Positions 44,739 through 53,086 of a stretch of 64,000 nucleotides of DNA are shown one piece after another (position 1 is the stretch's first letter; every line of letters begins with the position of its first letter). The notes under the pieces were generated by a model. That model was not told the origin of the DNA and did no database searches. It worked only from the letters and a program-made list of their open reading frames with translations. The DNA is taken from positions 930,001 through 994,000 of the forward strand of contig NZ_CP011390.1 in assembly GCF_001644645.1 (NCBI RefSeq), read 5' to 3'. The stretch is from Flavisolibacter tropicus. Its GTDB lineage: Bacteria; Bacteroidota; Bacteroidia; Chitinophagales; Chitinophagaceae. Made by a program: the position numbers and the translations under genes.

Positions 44739-45212
44739 ATGAAACTCTCACTTTGGTCCATCGGCAAAAACAATGAATCCTATGTAAAGGAAGGCGTGGA
44801 AGAATTTACCAAGCGACTTACTAAATACTTTCCTGTAGAATGGAGTATCATTCCTACACCTAAAAATGCAGGTATGATGTCTGAAATGGACTTAAAGAAA
44901 AAAGAGGGAGAAATGATCCTGCAATGGTTAAAGCCAGATGACTACCTAATAGCGTTAGATGAAAGAGGAAAAACCTTTACATCTGAAGGTTTGGCTAACC
45001 TATTACAACAACGGGCAACCGAAAGCACTAAAAACATTGTATTTCTTATTGGTGGCGCTTTTGGTATTGATGAATCTGTATTGCAAAAAGCAAAAGTAAA
45101 ATGGTCGCTCTCACAGTTAACTTTTCCACATCAACTAGTACGCTTAATTTTAGCAGAACAACTCTACCGCGCATGTACTATTTTGCGCAATGAAAAATAC
45201 CATCATAAGTGA
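44739..45212 (+). CDS. rlmH: 23S rRNA (pseudouridine-1915-N3)-methyltransferase RlmH
   Basis: 157 residues, the usual RlmH length. It carries the SPOUT-fold AdoMet-binding trefoil-knot motifs IVFLIGGAFGID and LSQLTFPHQLVRLILAEQLY, and ends in RNEKYHHK, as nearly all RlmH proteins do. It methylates pseudouridine 1915 in helix 69 of 23S rRNA on assembled 70S ribosomes. It acts in the cytoplasm as a homodimer. A rhomboid protease gene follows after 59 bp of A/T-rich sequence. Confidence 0.97.
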   Translation: MKLSLWSIGKNNESYVKEGVEEFTKRLTKYFPVEWSIIPTPKNAGMMSEMDLKKKEGEMILQWLKPDDYLIALDERGKTFTSEGLANLLQQRATESTKNIVFLIGGAFGIDESVLQKAKVKWSLSQLTFPHQLVRLILAEQLYRACTILRNEKYHHK

Positions 45213-45271
45213 TTTAAGATTTGAAGATTCTAATCCAATAATTATTAATTACTAATTATTAATTCATTCAA

Positions 45272-45925
45272 ATGCAGCTTTCTATAACTGTCATAATTAT
45301 TATCATAACTGTATTGGTCTCTCTTGGTGGTTTTTCCAATCAAAAGATCATTAATGATCTAATCTTTTACCCGCCTGCTGTTTCACGAAATAAGGAGTGG
45401 TATCGGTTCTTTTCCTGTGGCTTGATTCACGCCGATTACGGTCATCTGATATTCAATATGCTTTCACTTTACCTGTTTGGCCGTTTTGTAGAAGAACAGT
45501 TTGTTGAAATCTTTGGCCAGGTTGGTAAATGGTATTATTTAGGGCTTTACGTTATTTCTTTATTAGTGTCGCTTTTACCAACTTATTTCAGAAATAAAGA
45601 TAATTACCAATACAGGAGCTTAGGGGCCTCTGGTGCTGTAAGTGCTATAGTCTTTGCCGGTTTGATGATTGCCCCCTATGTGGAAGTAGGCTTCTTCATC
45701 ATCCCTCCTATTATTCCAGGTTTTATTTTCGGTCCATTGTACCTTTTAGTTTCAGCCTGGCTAGACCGTAAAGGTGGAGGTAACATTAACCACTCAGCGC
45801 ACTTTTGGGGCGCTTTGTTTGGTGTGTTATTTATTATAATTGTTGGCCGTACAGCTGGTTATGATGCTATTCAGGAATTTATTAACGGCGTACAACTGTA
45901 TTTGCACTCTAAAGGCTGGGCATAA
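45272..45925 (+). CDS. Rhomboid-family intramembrane serine protease
   Basis: 217 residues, six predicted membrane helices. The catalytic Ser120 lies in SLGASGAVSA (GxSG motif) and the partner His177 in NINHSAHFWG. The HxxxxHxxxN motif is complete (His53, His58, Asn62 in IHADYGHLIFNM). These are the active residues of rhomboids, which cut membrane-embedded substrates. Physiological substrates cannot be predicted. The gene follows rlmH on the same strand and is followed by repeat-rich DNA. Confidence 0.94.
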   Translation: MQLSITVIIIIITVLVSLGGFSNQKIINDLIFYPPAVSRNKEWYRFFSCGLIHADYGHLIFNMLSLYLFGRFVEEQFVEIFGQVGKWYYLGLYVISLLVSLLPTYFRNKDNYQYRSLGASGAVSAIVFAGLMIAPYVEVGFFIIPPIIPGFIFGPLYLLVSAWLDRKGGGNINHSAHFWGALFGVLFIIIVGRTAGYDAIQEFINGVQLYLHSKGWA

Positions 45926-45926
45926 G

Positions 45927-45955
45927 TTGGTGAGTGGTGAATGGTGAGTAATTAG
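45927..45955. repeat. Dispersed GTGAGTGGTGAAT-type repeat, copy 3
   Basis: gtgagtggtgaatggtgagt, just after the rhomboid stop codon. Read on the minus strand it encodes THHSPLT, the same peptide type as the insert in TilS. Confidence 0.6.
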
Positions 45956-46159
45956 CGCGTCAGGAGCCAAGCAGAATAACGAACAAGGAACAAGGAATGA
46001 TGAATAATAATGGTAAGAAATGTTCAATGAGCAATTCTCAATGTTCAAGGCACAAGGGAAAAAGGACTTGCTCTACAGGGACTAGTTTTGTATCTTTAAG
46101 GTCTTCTCTTTTAAGGCATTTCATGTCTTTCTTCTTAATATTTTCTATGCTATTTTAAT

Positions 46160-46320
46160 GGTAACCGGGTACGGCATACGGGCCAGGGTACGGGTGCGGT
46201 AGGGAGGTGATACGGAATTAAGTAGGCTTCCATACGGAGTAACTAAGGAGTGGATACGGAGTAACCATGAAGGAACAGAGGCGTGGCTATGAAGGAGCAG
46301 AGGAGTAGCAGGCAAGGAAG
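46160..46320. repeat. Degenerate 11-bp-period tandem repeat
   Basis: From 46211 at least ten successive 11-base units can be laid out (for example tacggagtaac, taaggagtgga, tacggagtaac, catgaaggaac, agaggcgtggc, tatgaaggagc, agaggagtagc), with a vaguer version upstream to about 46160. The block is purine- and G-rich compared with its surroundings and encodes nothing recognisable. It occupies most of the 576-bp gap between rhomboid and tilS; the rest holds copy 3 of the dispersed repeat, low-complexity sequence and a terminator. Confidence 0.65.
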
Positions 46321-46402
46321 ACCGGCTGATGGCTGATTTGGGGACGTGAGATGGGGAGAGTGGACTGAACTGATATTATAAAGAGGCTTGTTTAACCTTA
46401 TA

Positions 46403-46433
46403 AGAAAAGCACTTCATGAAGAAGTGCTTTTCT
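46403..46433 (-). terminator. Intrinsic terminator after tilS
   Basis: A perfect 13-bp stem (agaaaagcacttc and its complement gaagtgcttttct) with a 5-nt loop. T-rich sequence follows on the minus strand. It serves tilS, and perhaps plus-strand transcription too. Confidence 0.75.
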
Positions 46434-46467
46434 ATTAGAAGAGCGTTTGATCTTTTGTGCGCAGGCC

Positions 46468-46488
46468 ATCTCCCCTTTAGGGGCCGGA
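46468..46488. repeat. Dispersed CCGGCCC/CCTAAAGG element, copy 2 (inverted)
   Basis: catctcccctttaggggccg reads on the minus strand as a relative of the element at 17354-17380. It lies between the tilS terminator and stop codon. Confidence 0.4.
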
Positions 46489-46501
46489 AGTGAGCCTTGG
46501 C

Positions 46502-47908
46502 CTATACAGGCTTCAACTCTATTCTTACAACCTCTTTGGTTGAGGGCTTTATCTTAAACCGGTCGTCGATACGGCGACCAACAACCCATACAATACGTTT
46601 ATTGCTTTCCAGTACCCAAACCTTTTCTTTTTGAAGCTGTGATAACTTTTGATCTATAAAGAAACGCGCTAGTTTCTTCTTCTTACGCATGCCTAATGGA
46701 TAAAAATAATCACCCTCTTTCCACTTCCGGAGTATCAAAGGAAATTGCATTTCCTCTTTATCTAATAAGGCTACAGCTGCGTCAGCTTCAATAGTTATAC
46801 TTTCGGCAGGTAAGGTTTTAAATAGTAATGTTCCCTCAGTAAATGCCAGTTGAGTTGTAGCTTCCTCAATTATTAGAACAGTATCTTGAACCTGTGGCAA
46901 AGGTGTAATGATCAGCCAGTCCCTGTTATGTAAAATACGGTGGGATGCAGATGTTACATAACGGCCGCTCTCACTACGCAAAAGCTTAATGACCTCCGGC
47001 ACCTGCTGACTGGAAAAGCCATAATCCTTTATGATCTCATATATAATAGTGGCCAAAGGAGATGTGCGCTCCAATTTCAAGACGGGTATGTAAACTTCCT
47101 GACCTTTAAACTCTAAAAGTTTCTTTTTATGTACTTGCATAGCCTGCTCGTACAAGATTTCAGCTTCACGCAAGCGTTCAATGCTATCTGCTATATTTTC
47201 TTTTACAGTAGGGAAAATGGATTCTATTGATGGTATGATCTTATGACGGATATAATTCCGGGTGTATTTTATTTCTGCATTACTGCTATCTTCTACCCAT
47301 AACAAGTTATGTTCTGTTGCAAAATCCTTAATCTCCTCCCGCTTGGCAAACAGTAAGGGTCTTACTATTTTGCCAGACTTTGGCTGAATACCATGCAACC
47401 CACTAATGCCCGTACCCTTGAATAAATTCATTAGTAAAGTTTCAATATTGTCATCCAGGTGATGGGCGGTGGCAATGAAAGTGAGTGGTGAATAGTGAGT
47501 GGTGATTGAGGGAAGGTGAGTGCTATAACTGCTTGCCTTTTCATTAATTACTGACAATTGACCATTGACAATTTCATGAAACCATTGGTAGCGTAGCTCA
47601 CGAGCGGCTACCTGAATAGAAAGCTTATGCTCAGCAGCAAATGCCTTTGTATTAAAGTTATTGACATAAAATGGCACTTCAAGCTGGGCAGCTAATGCCT
47701 TAACAAAGGCCTCATCCTTATTACTTTCCTCCCCCCTAAGCCCGAAATTGCAGTGCGCGATAGCAAATGAATAGCCTGCTAGTTTACATAAATGACATAA
47801 GACAACGGAGTCCAATCCACCGCTAACGGCCAGCAACAAAGTATGCTGCTCAGTAACTGCTATTAATTTTAAATTATTTATAAACCGCTGAAGCAATAAG
47901 TTATTCAT
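46502..47908 (-). CDS. tilS: tRNA(Ile)-lysidine synthase TilS with an internal repeat-derived insertion
   Basis: 468 residues. The PP-loop ATP pyrophosphatase motif AVSGGLDSVV (27-36) and AHHLDDNIET (148-157) identify TilS, which attaches lysidine to C34 of the AUA-reading tRNA-Ile. This is essential in most bacteria. The C-terminal TilS domain (PLGMRKKKKLARFFIDQKL) is complete. Between EIVNGQ and FIATAHH the protein carries about 30 extra residues (113-143: SVINEKASSYSTHLPSITTH and then YSPLT) that the family lacks. The DNA there, 47479-47575, matches the dispersed repeat family of nearby spacers. The insert keeps the frame and lies between two catalytic motifs, so the loop is presumably exposed and tolerated. 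Confidence 0.95.
   Translation of the reverse strand: MNNLLLQRFINNLKLIAVTEQHTLLLAVSGGLDSVVLCHLCKLAGYSFAIAHCNFGLRGEESNKDEAFVKALAAQLEVPFYVNNFNTKAFAAEHKLSIQVAARELRYQWFHEIVNGQLSVINEKASSYSTHLPSITTHYSPLTFIATAHHLDDNIETLLMNLFKGTGISGLHGIQPKSGKIVRPLLFAKREEIKDFATEHNLLWVEDSSNAEIKYTRNYIRHKIIPSIESIFPTVKENIADSIERLREAEILYEQAMQVHKKKLLEFKGQEVYIPVLKLERTSPLATIIYEIIKDYGFSSQQVPEVIKLLRSESGRYVTSASHRILHNRDWLIITPLPQVQDTVLIIEEATTQLAFTEGTLLFKTLPAESITIEADAAVALLDKEEMQFPLILRKWKEGDYFYPLGMRKKKKLARFFIDQKLSQLQKEKVWVLESNKRIVWVVGRRIDDRFKIKPSTKEVVRIELKPV
47479..47575. repeat. Dispersed GTGAGTGGTGAAT-type repeat inserted in tilS, copy 4
   Basis: gtgagtggtgaatagtgagt starts the block, and ctgacaattgaccattgaca lies near its other end. 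Both are typical words of the spacer repeats at 41655, 44103 and 45927. The block adds a whole number of codons to tilS. Confidence 0.6.
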
Positions 47909-48017
47909 TATTGGGCTAAAAGTAAGTGGATTTTAAACACACAATTCAAACATAATTAATTGCAGTTCAACTCTTATATGTTTATTTCTTTCTCTTATTT
48001 ATTTCCTTTGTTTAAAT

Positions 48018-48593
48018 ATGAAATCATTCTGTCTTTTAGCCTTATTATTTAGTCTCCTTGGCTGCAAAAAAGAAACTTCTGTAATTACGGAAACGATATA
48101 TACAGATTTAAGTAATAAGGAAGTAAAATATAATCAAATACAATCTGTAGACATCAATAATGATAAAATAGATGACTTCTATTTTGTGACTTCACTAATT
48201 GGAGGATCTGATTTTGGATCAACCTTGTTCAAAATCCGCCCACTACTTAAGAATCGCCTGTATATAAAATACGACGAAGTAAAGGATTATCATGTAACAC
48301 CCGCGTTTAACAAGGATGATATGATAAACGCAAAAAGTGAAAACGACTTTCAATGGGGCACGTATTCTGCAGTTACTGTTGAAAGCTTATATACAACTTC
48401 CAATGACCAAACGACTTGGATGGGCCCATGGAAGCAAGCACAACATAAATATCTCCCGGTTTGTGTATTTAAAGACAACTCTTACTATTACGGATGGATA
48501 GAACTCTCTGTAAATGAAGCCGATGAGAAAATTATTTTGCATAAAGCAGCTTTAAGAAAGATAGCAAGTAAGGAGATAGGTGCAGGCCAGTAA
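48018..48593 (+). CDS. Small lipoprotein of unknown function
   Basis: 191 residues. MKSFCLLALLFSLLGC gives a lipoprotein signal with Cys16. Residues 45-53, DINNDKIDD, resemble a calcium-binding FG-GAP/EF-like loop and are followed by a hydrophobic strand. The remainder is polar with many Tyr and Trp residues and no motif I can name. It is divergent from tilS and ends next to the convergent TPR gene (no spacer). No function is proposed. Confidence 0.8.
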   Translation: MKSFCLLALLFSLLGCKKETSVITETIYTDLSNKEVKYNQIQSVDINNDKIDDFYFVTSLIGGSDFGSTLFKIRPLLKNRLYIKYDEVKDYHVTPAFNKDDMINAKSENDFQWGTYSAVTVESLYTTSNDQTTWMGPWKQAQHKYLPVCVFKDNSYYYGWIELSVNEADEKIILHKAALRKIASKEIGAGQ

Positions 48594-48908
48594 TCAATTA
48601 TCAAAAAATTCCTCATACGCTACTCTCAGTTCGTTATATGCATGCCGGTCACCTAATTCCTGTGCCTTTTGCATTCCCTTTTCATAGATGGCAATGGCAC
48701 CCGCCTGGTCATCAATCCGCTCCAGTAATTTTCCTAAGTGGTAGTAACTGCCAATATAATTAGGATCTGTTTGCAATACCTGCTCAAAAAGCTCTTTTGC
48801 ATGGACTTCCTCGTTTCGTTTTACATACTCAAGCGCCAGGGCATGTTTTACAAAGCAATCATCCGGATTTGAAGCTAAAAAACCTTTCAATTGTTCAATT
48901 CTATCCAT
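48594..48908 (-). CDS. TPR-repeat protein
   Basis: 104 residues from the ATG at 48906-48908 (an ATG two codons upstream is also possible). It consists of about three tetratricopeptide repeats: CFVKHALALEYVKRNEEVHA, ELFEQVLQTDPNYIGSYYHL and KLLERIDDQAGAIAIYEKG, and ends in an acidic helix. There is no signal peptide. It is a small cytoplasmic protein-protein interaction module of unknown partner. It is divergent from etfB, whose promoter lies in the 80-bp spacer. Confidence 0.87.
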   Translation of the reverse strand: MDRIEQLKGFLASNPDDCFVKHALALEYVKRNEEVHAKELFEQVLQTDPNYIGSYYHLGKLLERIDDQAGAIAIYEKGMQKAQELGDRHAYNELRVAYEEFFDN

Positions 48909-48924
48909 AATCAAATTCTCTCTT

Positions 48925-48945
48925 TACTTTTGGTGCTTATATTTG
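48925..48945 (+). promoter_or_regulatory. Candidate promoter of etfBA (-7 elements)
   Basis: Two exact TAnnTTTG matches, TACTTTTG (48925-48932) and TATATTTG (48938-48945), lie upstream of the etfB start at 48991. No TTG at the ideal -33 distance was found for either, so which is used is uncertain. Confidence 0.4.
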
Positions 48946-48990
48946 TAGGTAGTTGCATAAGCAACCTTTTTTCACTCCTAAACAGTTTGT

Positions 48991-49734
48991 ATGAAAATTT
49001 TGGTGTGTATTAGCAAAACACCGGATACGACGGCAAAAATAGCCTTCACGGATAACAACACGAAATTCGCAGATGCGGGTGTACAATGGATTATCAATCC
49101 ATATGACGAATGGTATGCCTTAGTACGAGCCATTGAATTAAAAGAAGCTGATGCTTCTACTTCTATTCATTTGGCAACCGTAGGTGGTGCTGACGCAGAG
49201 CCAATCATCCGTAAAGCCCTGGCATTGGGTGGCGATGAAGCTATTCGCATCAATGTAGATCCATCTGATTCTTACCAGGTGGCAGCCCAGATTGCTGAAG
49301 TTGCAAAACAAGGCAATTATGACCTGGTACTGACTGGTAAAGAGACCATTGATTTCAACAACGGTTCAGTTGGTGGCATGCTGGCTGAATTTCTCGATAT
49401 GCCTTACGTAGCACAAGCTACCAGCTTACAATTGGCAGGTACAACAGCTACTGTTAAGCGCGAGATTGAAGGTGGTGAAGAAACTGTTGAAGTTGCATTG
49501 CCATTAGTAGTTAGCTGTCAAAAAGGAATGGCAGAAGCACGTATTCCAAATATGCGTGGTATTATGGCCGCTCGTACCAAACCACTAAAAGTTGTAGAAG
49601 CTTCTGGCAATGAGACACTAACTAATGTAGCAGAATTTGGTTTACCTCCTGCTAAAGCAGGCGTGAAACTAGTTTCTCCAGATAATGTAGACGAGTTGAT
49701 CCGTTTACTTCACGAAGAAGCAAGGGTGATTTGA
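48991..49734 (+). CDS. etfB: Electron transfer flavoprotein beta subunit
   Basis: 247 residues, the standard length. It starts MKILVCISKTPDTTAKI and shows TGKETIDFNNGSVGGMLAEF and the AMP-binding region of EtfB (NMRGIMAARTKPLKVV). With EtfA it forms the FAD/AMP heterodimer that passes electrons from acyl-CoA and other dehydrogenases to the quinone pool. etfA begins 56 bp downstream, so the pair is an operon. The spacer between them contains a run of CAAATTTCAAATC-like words common in the spacers of these organisms. Confidence 0.97.
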   Translation: MKILVCISKTPDTTAKIAFTDNNTKFADAGVQWIINPYDEWYALVRAIELKEADASTSIHLATVGGADAEPIIRKALALGGDEAIRINVDPSDSYQVAAQIAEVAKQGNYDLVLTGKETIDFNNGSVGGMLAEFLDMPYVAQATSLQLAGTTATVKREIEGGEETVEVALPLVVSCQKGMAEARIPNMRGIMAARTKPLKVVEASGNETLTNVAEFGLPPAKAGVKLVSPDNVDELIRLLHEEARVI

Positions 49735-49789
49735 TAATTAGCTTAATTCAACTTCAAATCCCCAAATTTCAAATCCTCAAATTATTAAA

Positions 49790-50755
49790 ATGAACGTTTT
49801 AGTATTCATAGACCACGTAGATGGTCACATTAAAAAAGCATCACTGGAAGCTGCTTCTTATGGTGCACAATTAGCGCAAAAAGCAGGCGGTACTGCTGAA
49901 GCTATTGCGTTAGGAAACCTGACTGAAGATCTTGCTACGCTCGGTAAATACGGCATTCAGAAAGTACACCAGGTGAAAAATGATGCCTTAAATACGATTG
50001 ATGCCCAGGTTTATACAAAAGTTATTGAACAGGCCGTTCAGCAAACTGGCGCTAAAGTGGTGGTATTCTCTAATAATAGCACTGGTAAACTGGTTGCCCC
50101 TCGCCTGTCTGTACGCTTGAAAGCTGGTTTGGTAGCTGGTGCGGTAGCCTTACCCGATACAACTAACGGCTTTGTTGTACGTAAAAACGTATTTTCTGGA
50201 AAAGCATTCGCAAATGTTTCCATCAATACGGATATTAAGATCATCTCTTTAAACGTAAATGCGTTTACAATCAGCGCTACTGGTGGCACTGCTGAAGTAG
50301 TACCTTTTAATGCGACAGTTGATGCACCAAAGGTGAAAGTAATTGATACGACAAAGGCAAGCGGTAAGGTTTCATTAACTGAGGCTGACATTGTCGTTAG
50401 TGCTGGTCGTGGTTTAAAAGGACCTGAGAACTGGAAAATGGTAGAAGACCTAGCCGACTCATTAGGAGCCGCTTTAGCCTGCAGCCGTCCGGTAGCAGAT
50501 GCACATTGGCGCCCTCACAATGAGCACGTTGGTCAAACTGGCGTGGCCATTGCACCTAATTTATATATTGCAATTGGTATCTCAGGAGCCATACAACACT
50601 TAGCTGGCGTTAACCGCAGTAAAGTAATTGTGGTGGTAAATAAAGATCCTGAAGCACCTTTCTTTAAAGCTGCCGACTACGGTATAGTAGGTGATGCATT
50701 TGAGGTAGTACCAAAGATGCTGGAAGCTGTAAAAAAAGTGAAAGCCAGTTCTTAA
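49790..50755 (+). CDS. etfA: Electron transfer flavoprotein alpha subunit
   Basis: 321 residues, typical for EtfA. The C-terminal FAD-binding domain is complete: SAGRGLKGPENWKMVEDLAD, ALACSRPVADAHW, GQTGVAIAPNLYIAIGISGA, HLAGVNRSKVIVVVNKDPEA and ADYGIVGD. It holds the FAD of the heterodimer with EtfB and works in the cytoplasm next to the membrane oxidoreductase. A strong terminator follows immediately, so the operon contains only etfB and etfA. Confidence 0.97.
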   Translation: MNVLVFIDHVDGHIKKASLEAASYGAQLAQKAGGTAEAIALGNLTEDLATLGKYGIQKVHQVKNDALNTIDAQVYTKVIEQAVQQTGAKVVVFSNNSTGKLVAPRLSVRLKAGLVAGAVALPDTTNGFVVRKNVFSGKAFANVSINTDIKIISLNVNAFTISATGGTAEVVPFNATVDAPKVKVIDTTKASGKVSLTEADIVVSAGRGLKGPENWKMVEDLADSLGAALACSRPVADAHWRPHNEHVGQTGVAIAPNLYIAIGISGAIQHLAGVNRSKVIVVVNKDPEAPFFKAADYGIVGDAFEVVPKMLEAVKKVKASS

Positions 50756-50770
50756 TAACCAACTTTTCAA

Positions 50771-50800
50771 AATGCCACGGTTCAATACCGTGGCATTTTA
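50771..50800 (+). terminator. Intrinsic terminator after etfA
   Basis: A 10-bp perfect stem (aatgccacgg / ccgtggcatt) with a 7-nt loop, followed by TTATTTAT. Confidence 0.85.
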
Positions 50801-50951
50801 TTTATATAGTTAACAAGGTTCTACTTTTAAAGTCTCAGCCATTTAACCAATAGCAATCCCAGCCTGAATTCTGAGGTACTGACAGGGCTCATTAGGAAGA
50901 AATGGCATAAAATCAGTAGGTTTGTAGCTTGTAGAAAAGCATTGAATAAGC

Positions 50952-51548
50952 ATGAGAAAAATAGAATTGGAAATTGTGGCCCTATCGCATAGCATTACCC
51001 AAACCCATTCATATGCGGTTGTGTTAGGGGAAGTTAATGGATTAAGACGTTTACCAATTGTAATTGGTGGCTTTGAAGCACAAGCTATAGCAGTAGCCTT
51101 GGAAAAAATGCAACCCAGCCGTCCTTTAACACATGATTTAATGAAAAATTTCATGTCAGCTTTTAATATAGAGCTGCACGAAATCATCATATCTGACCTT
51201 CAAGAAGGAATATTTTACTCAAAACTTGTTTGCTCTTCCGACAACGATACGATTGAAATAGACAGCCGCACTTCAGACGCTCTTGCCTTAGCCGTTCGAT
51301 TTGGCTGCCCGGTATACACCTATGAACATATTTTGGAAAGTGCGGGTATAATGATGGAAGATACGGGTACCTCCAAACGCCGCAGAGGTGAAGAAGAACA
51401 ACCCCATCCTATTAGCAGTGGCAATAAAGATGACCTTAAGTCTATGACTTTAGAAGATCTGGAAACTTTATTAAGCGAGGTACTGGAACAAGAAGATTAT
51501 ATACGCGCCATTGCCATTCGTGATGAATTAAACAGCCGCAGGAAGTAA
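50952..51548 (+). CDS. Bifunctional nuclease-family protein with C-terminal UVR motif
   Basis: 198 residues. The first 135 form the BFN (DUF151) domain: YAVVLGEVNGLRRLPIVIGG, EAQAIAVALEKMQPSRPLTH, DLMKNFMSAFNIEL and SRTSDALALAVRFGCPVY. A short acidic linker (RRGEEEQPHP) precedes a UvrB/UvrC-type motif (EVLEQEDYIRAIAIRDELN). BFN homologues have been described as weak DNase/RNase enzymes, but the physiological role is unclear. Bacteroidota commonly carry this domain pair. ispE follows after about 90 bp on the same strand. Confidence 0.92.
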   Translation: MRKIELEIVALSHSITQTHSYAVVLGEVNGLRRLPIVIGGFEAQAIAVALEKMQPSRPLTHDLMKNFMSAFNIELHEIIISDLQEGIFYSKLVCSSDNDTIEIDSRTSDALALAVRFGCPVYTYEHILESAGIMMEDTGTSKRRRGEEEQPHPISSGNKDDLKSMTLEDLETLLSEVLEQEDYIRAIAIRDELNSRRK

Positions 51549-51637
51549 TAGAACTAGGATTGATTGGATTATTACTGATTAATCGGGAAATAATACTACT
51601 CCTCAAAATCCTTGAAATCCTATAATCATAGTTCTCC

Positions 51638-52456
51638 ATGATTCTTTTCCCCAACTGTAAGATCAATCTTGGCTTGCACATCCTGCAAAAAAGGGCAGAT
51701 GGTTTTCATGATTTAGAAACCGTTTTCTACCCTATTGCTATACAAGATGCCCTGGAGGTAATACATGGCAACATCAATTCTGATATACAATTTACTTCAT
51801 CAGGGATCCATTTAGATGTAACTGCCGCAGACAATATTTGTGTAAAAGCCTACCAATTACTAAAAAAAGACTTCCCAAACCTGCCCCCTGTTAAAATGCA
51901 TTTGCACAAAACAATTCCATCTGGTGCAGGCTTAGGTGGTGGTAGTGCAGATGGCGCTTTTACCCTATTGGTGTTGAATAAAAAGTTCAACTTGCAACTG
52001 ACAGAACAGCAGCTTATTAAGTATGCTTTACAATTAGGTAGTGATTGCCCTTTTTTTATAAAAAACAAGCCTTGTTATGCAACAGGACGTGGCGAAAACC
52101 TAGAGTCTATCGACTTACCGTTATCTAATTACCAGTTTGTTATTGTTAATCCCGGCATCCATATCAATACAGGCTGGGCCTTTAAGCAATTAAACCCACG
52201 CGCAGATCGTACTTCTATAAAAGAGGTGATTCAGCAACCAATACTCCAATGGAAAGAAGTATTGGTCAATGATTTTGAAGTTCCTATTTTTCAAGCCTAT
52301 CCCGAAATAGAAGCCATTCAAAGGACTTTATACCAAGCAGGAGCTGTTTATGCTGCTATGTCCGGCAGCGGATCTACCGTATTTGGAATATTTGAGAAAA
52401 GCAAAACGCCAGAACTTTCATTTCCAGAACATTATTTTGTAAGGCCCGTTAGCTAA
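51638..52456 (+). CDS. ispE: 4-diphosphocytidyl-2-C-methyl-D-erythritol kinase
   Basis: 272 residues, a GHMP-family kinase. FPNCKINLGL places catalytic Lys8, PSGAGLGGGSADGAF (94-108) is the ATP-binding glycine-rich loop, QLGSDCPFF places Asp135, and AMSGSGSTVFG is GHMP motif 3. IspE phosphorylates CDP-methylerythritol at the 2-OH in the non-mevalonate (MEP) route to isoprenoids, which this organism therefore uses. The gene overlaps the convergent VOC-family gene by 8 bp at its 3' end. Confidence 0.97.
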   Translation: MILFPNCKINLGLHILQKRADGFHDLETVFYPIAIQDALEVIHGNINSDIQFTSSGIHLDVTAADNICVKAYQLLKKDFPNLPPVKMHLHKTIPSGAGLGGGSADGAFTLLVLNKKFNLQLTEQQLIKYALQLGSDCPFFIKNKPCYATGRGENLESIDLPLSNYQFVIVNPGIHINTGWAFKQLNPRADRTSIKEVIQQPILQWKEVLVNDFEVPIFQAYPEIEAIQRTLYQAGAVYAAMSGSGSTVFGIFEKSKTPELSFPEHYFVRPVS

Positions 52457-52937
52457 TGGCTAGCTGCATTAAATCGTTTAGATCCAGTGCTTCCGTAACC
52501 ATTTGTAAGTTTCCCTGTGCATCCGAAGGCCATTCCTCTTTGGGGCGATCCCAATACAGTTCTACTCCATTTTTATCCGGATCATTTAAATATATAGCCT
52601 GTGAAACACCATGATCGGCTGCGCCACTCAATGGATAATTTGCTTCTACAAGTCGTTTTAGTGCAATAGCCAGATCTTTCCTAGTGGGGTATAATATGGC
52701 CAAATGATATAGCCCTGCCGATTTAACGGGTGCAGGACCTGCATTCTTACTGTGCCAGGTATTTAATCCAATATGGTGATGATAACCGCCGGCAGAAATG
52801 AACACAGCACTATCGCCATACGTCTGTGTAATTTCAAAGCCTAAAAGTCCCACATAAAACCGCAAGGCATGCTCCAGGTCGGCTACCTTTAAGTGTACAT
52901 GTCCAATCTTAGTTGCGGGTGGAATTTTATATTCCAT
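52449..52937 (-). CDS. VOC-family (glyoxalase/bleomycin-resistance/dioxygenase) protein, CatE-like
   Basis: 162 residues, one vicinal-oxygen-chelate unit with two beta-alpha-beta-beta-beta modules: IGHVHLKVADLEHALRFYVG opens the first with a metal-ligand His, and GLYHLAILYPTRKDLAIAL opens the second. YHHHIGLNTWHSKNAG and NGVELYWDRPKEEW match the catechol-2,3-dioxygenase/CatE-like subgroup. A metal-dependent enzyme acting on a small cyclic or dicarbonyl substrate is expected, but the reaction is unknown. It is divergent from the ornithine aminotransferase gene and overlaps ispE by 8 bp at its end. Confidence 0.9.
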   Translation of the reverse strand: MEYKIPPATKIGHVHLKVADLEHALRFYVGLLGFEITQTYGDSAVFISAGGYHHHIGLNTWHSKNAGPAPVKSAGLYHLAILYPTRKDLAIALKRLVEANYPLSGAADHGVSQAIYLNDPDKNGVELYWDRPKEEWPSDAQGNLQMVTEALDLNDLMQLAIS

Positions 52938-53086
52938 TTTTGTTACTTTTGTTTCAGTTTAATAACTATGCAGCTATCATTCCTATCTCAGAATCTTGAC
53001 CTTCTTAACCACTAGGGTTATCAGCTGCCTCACTCTTCTTTTTATTATACTACCCTATTTCATTTACTACTTTAAATTTACTAAAT

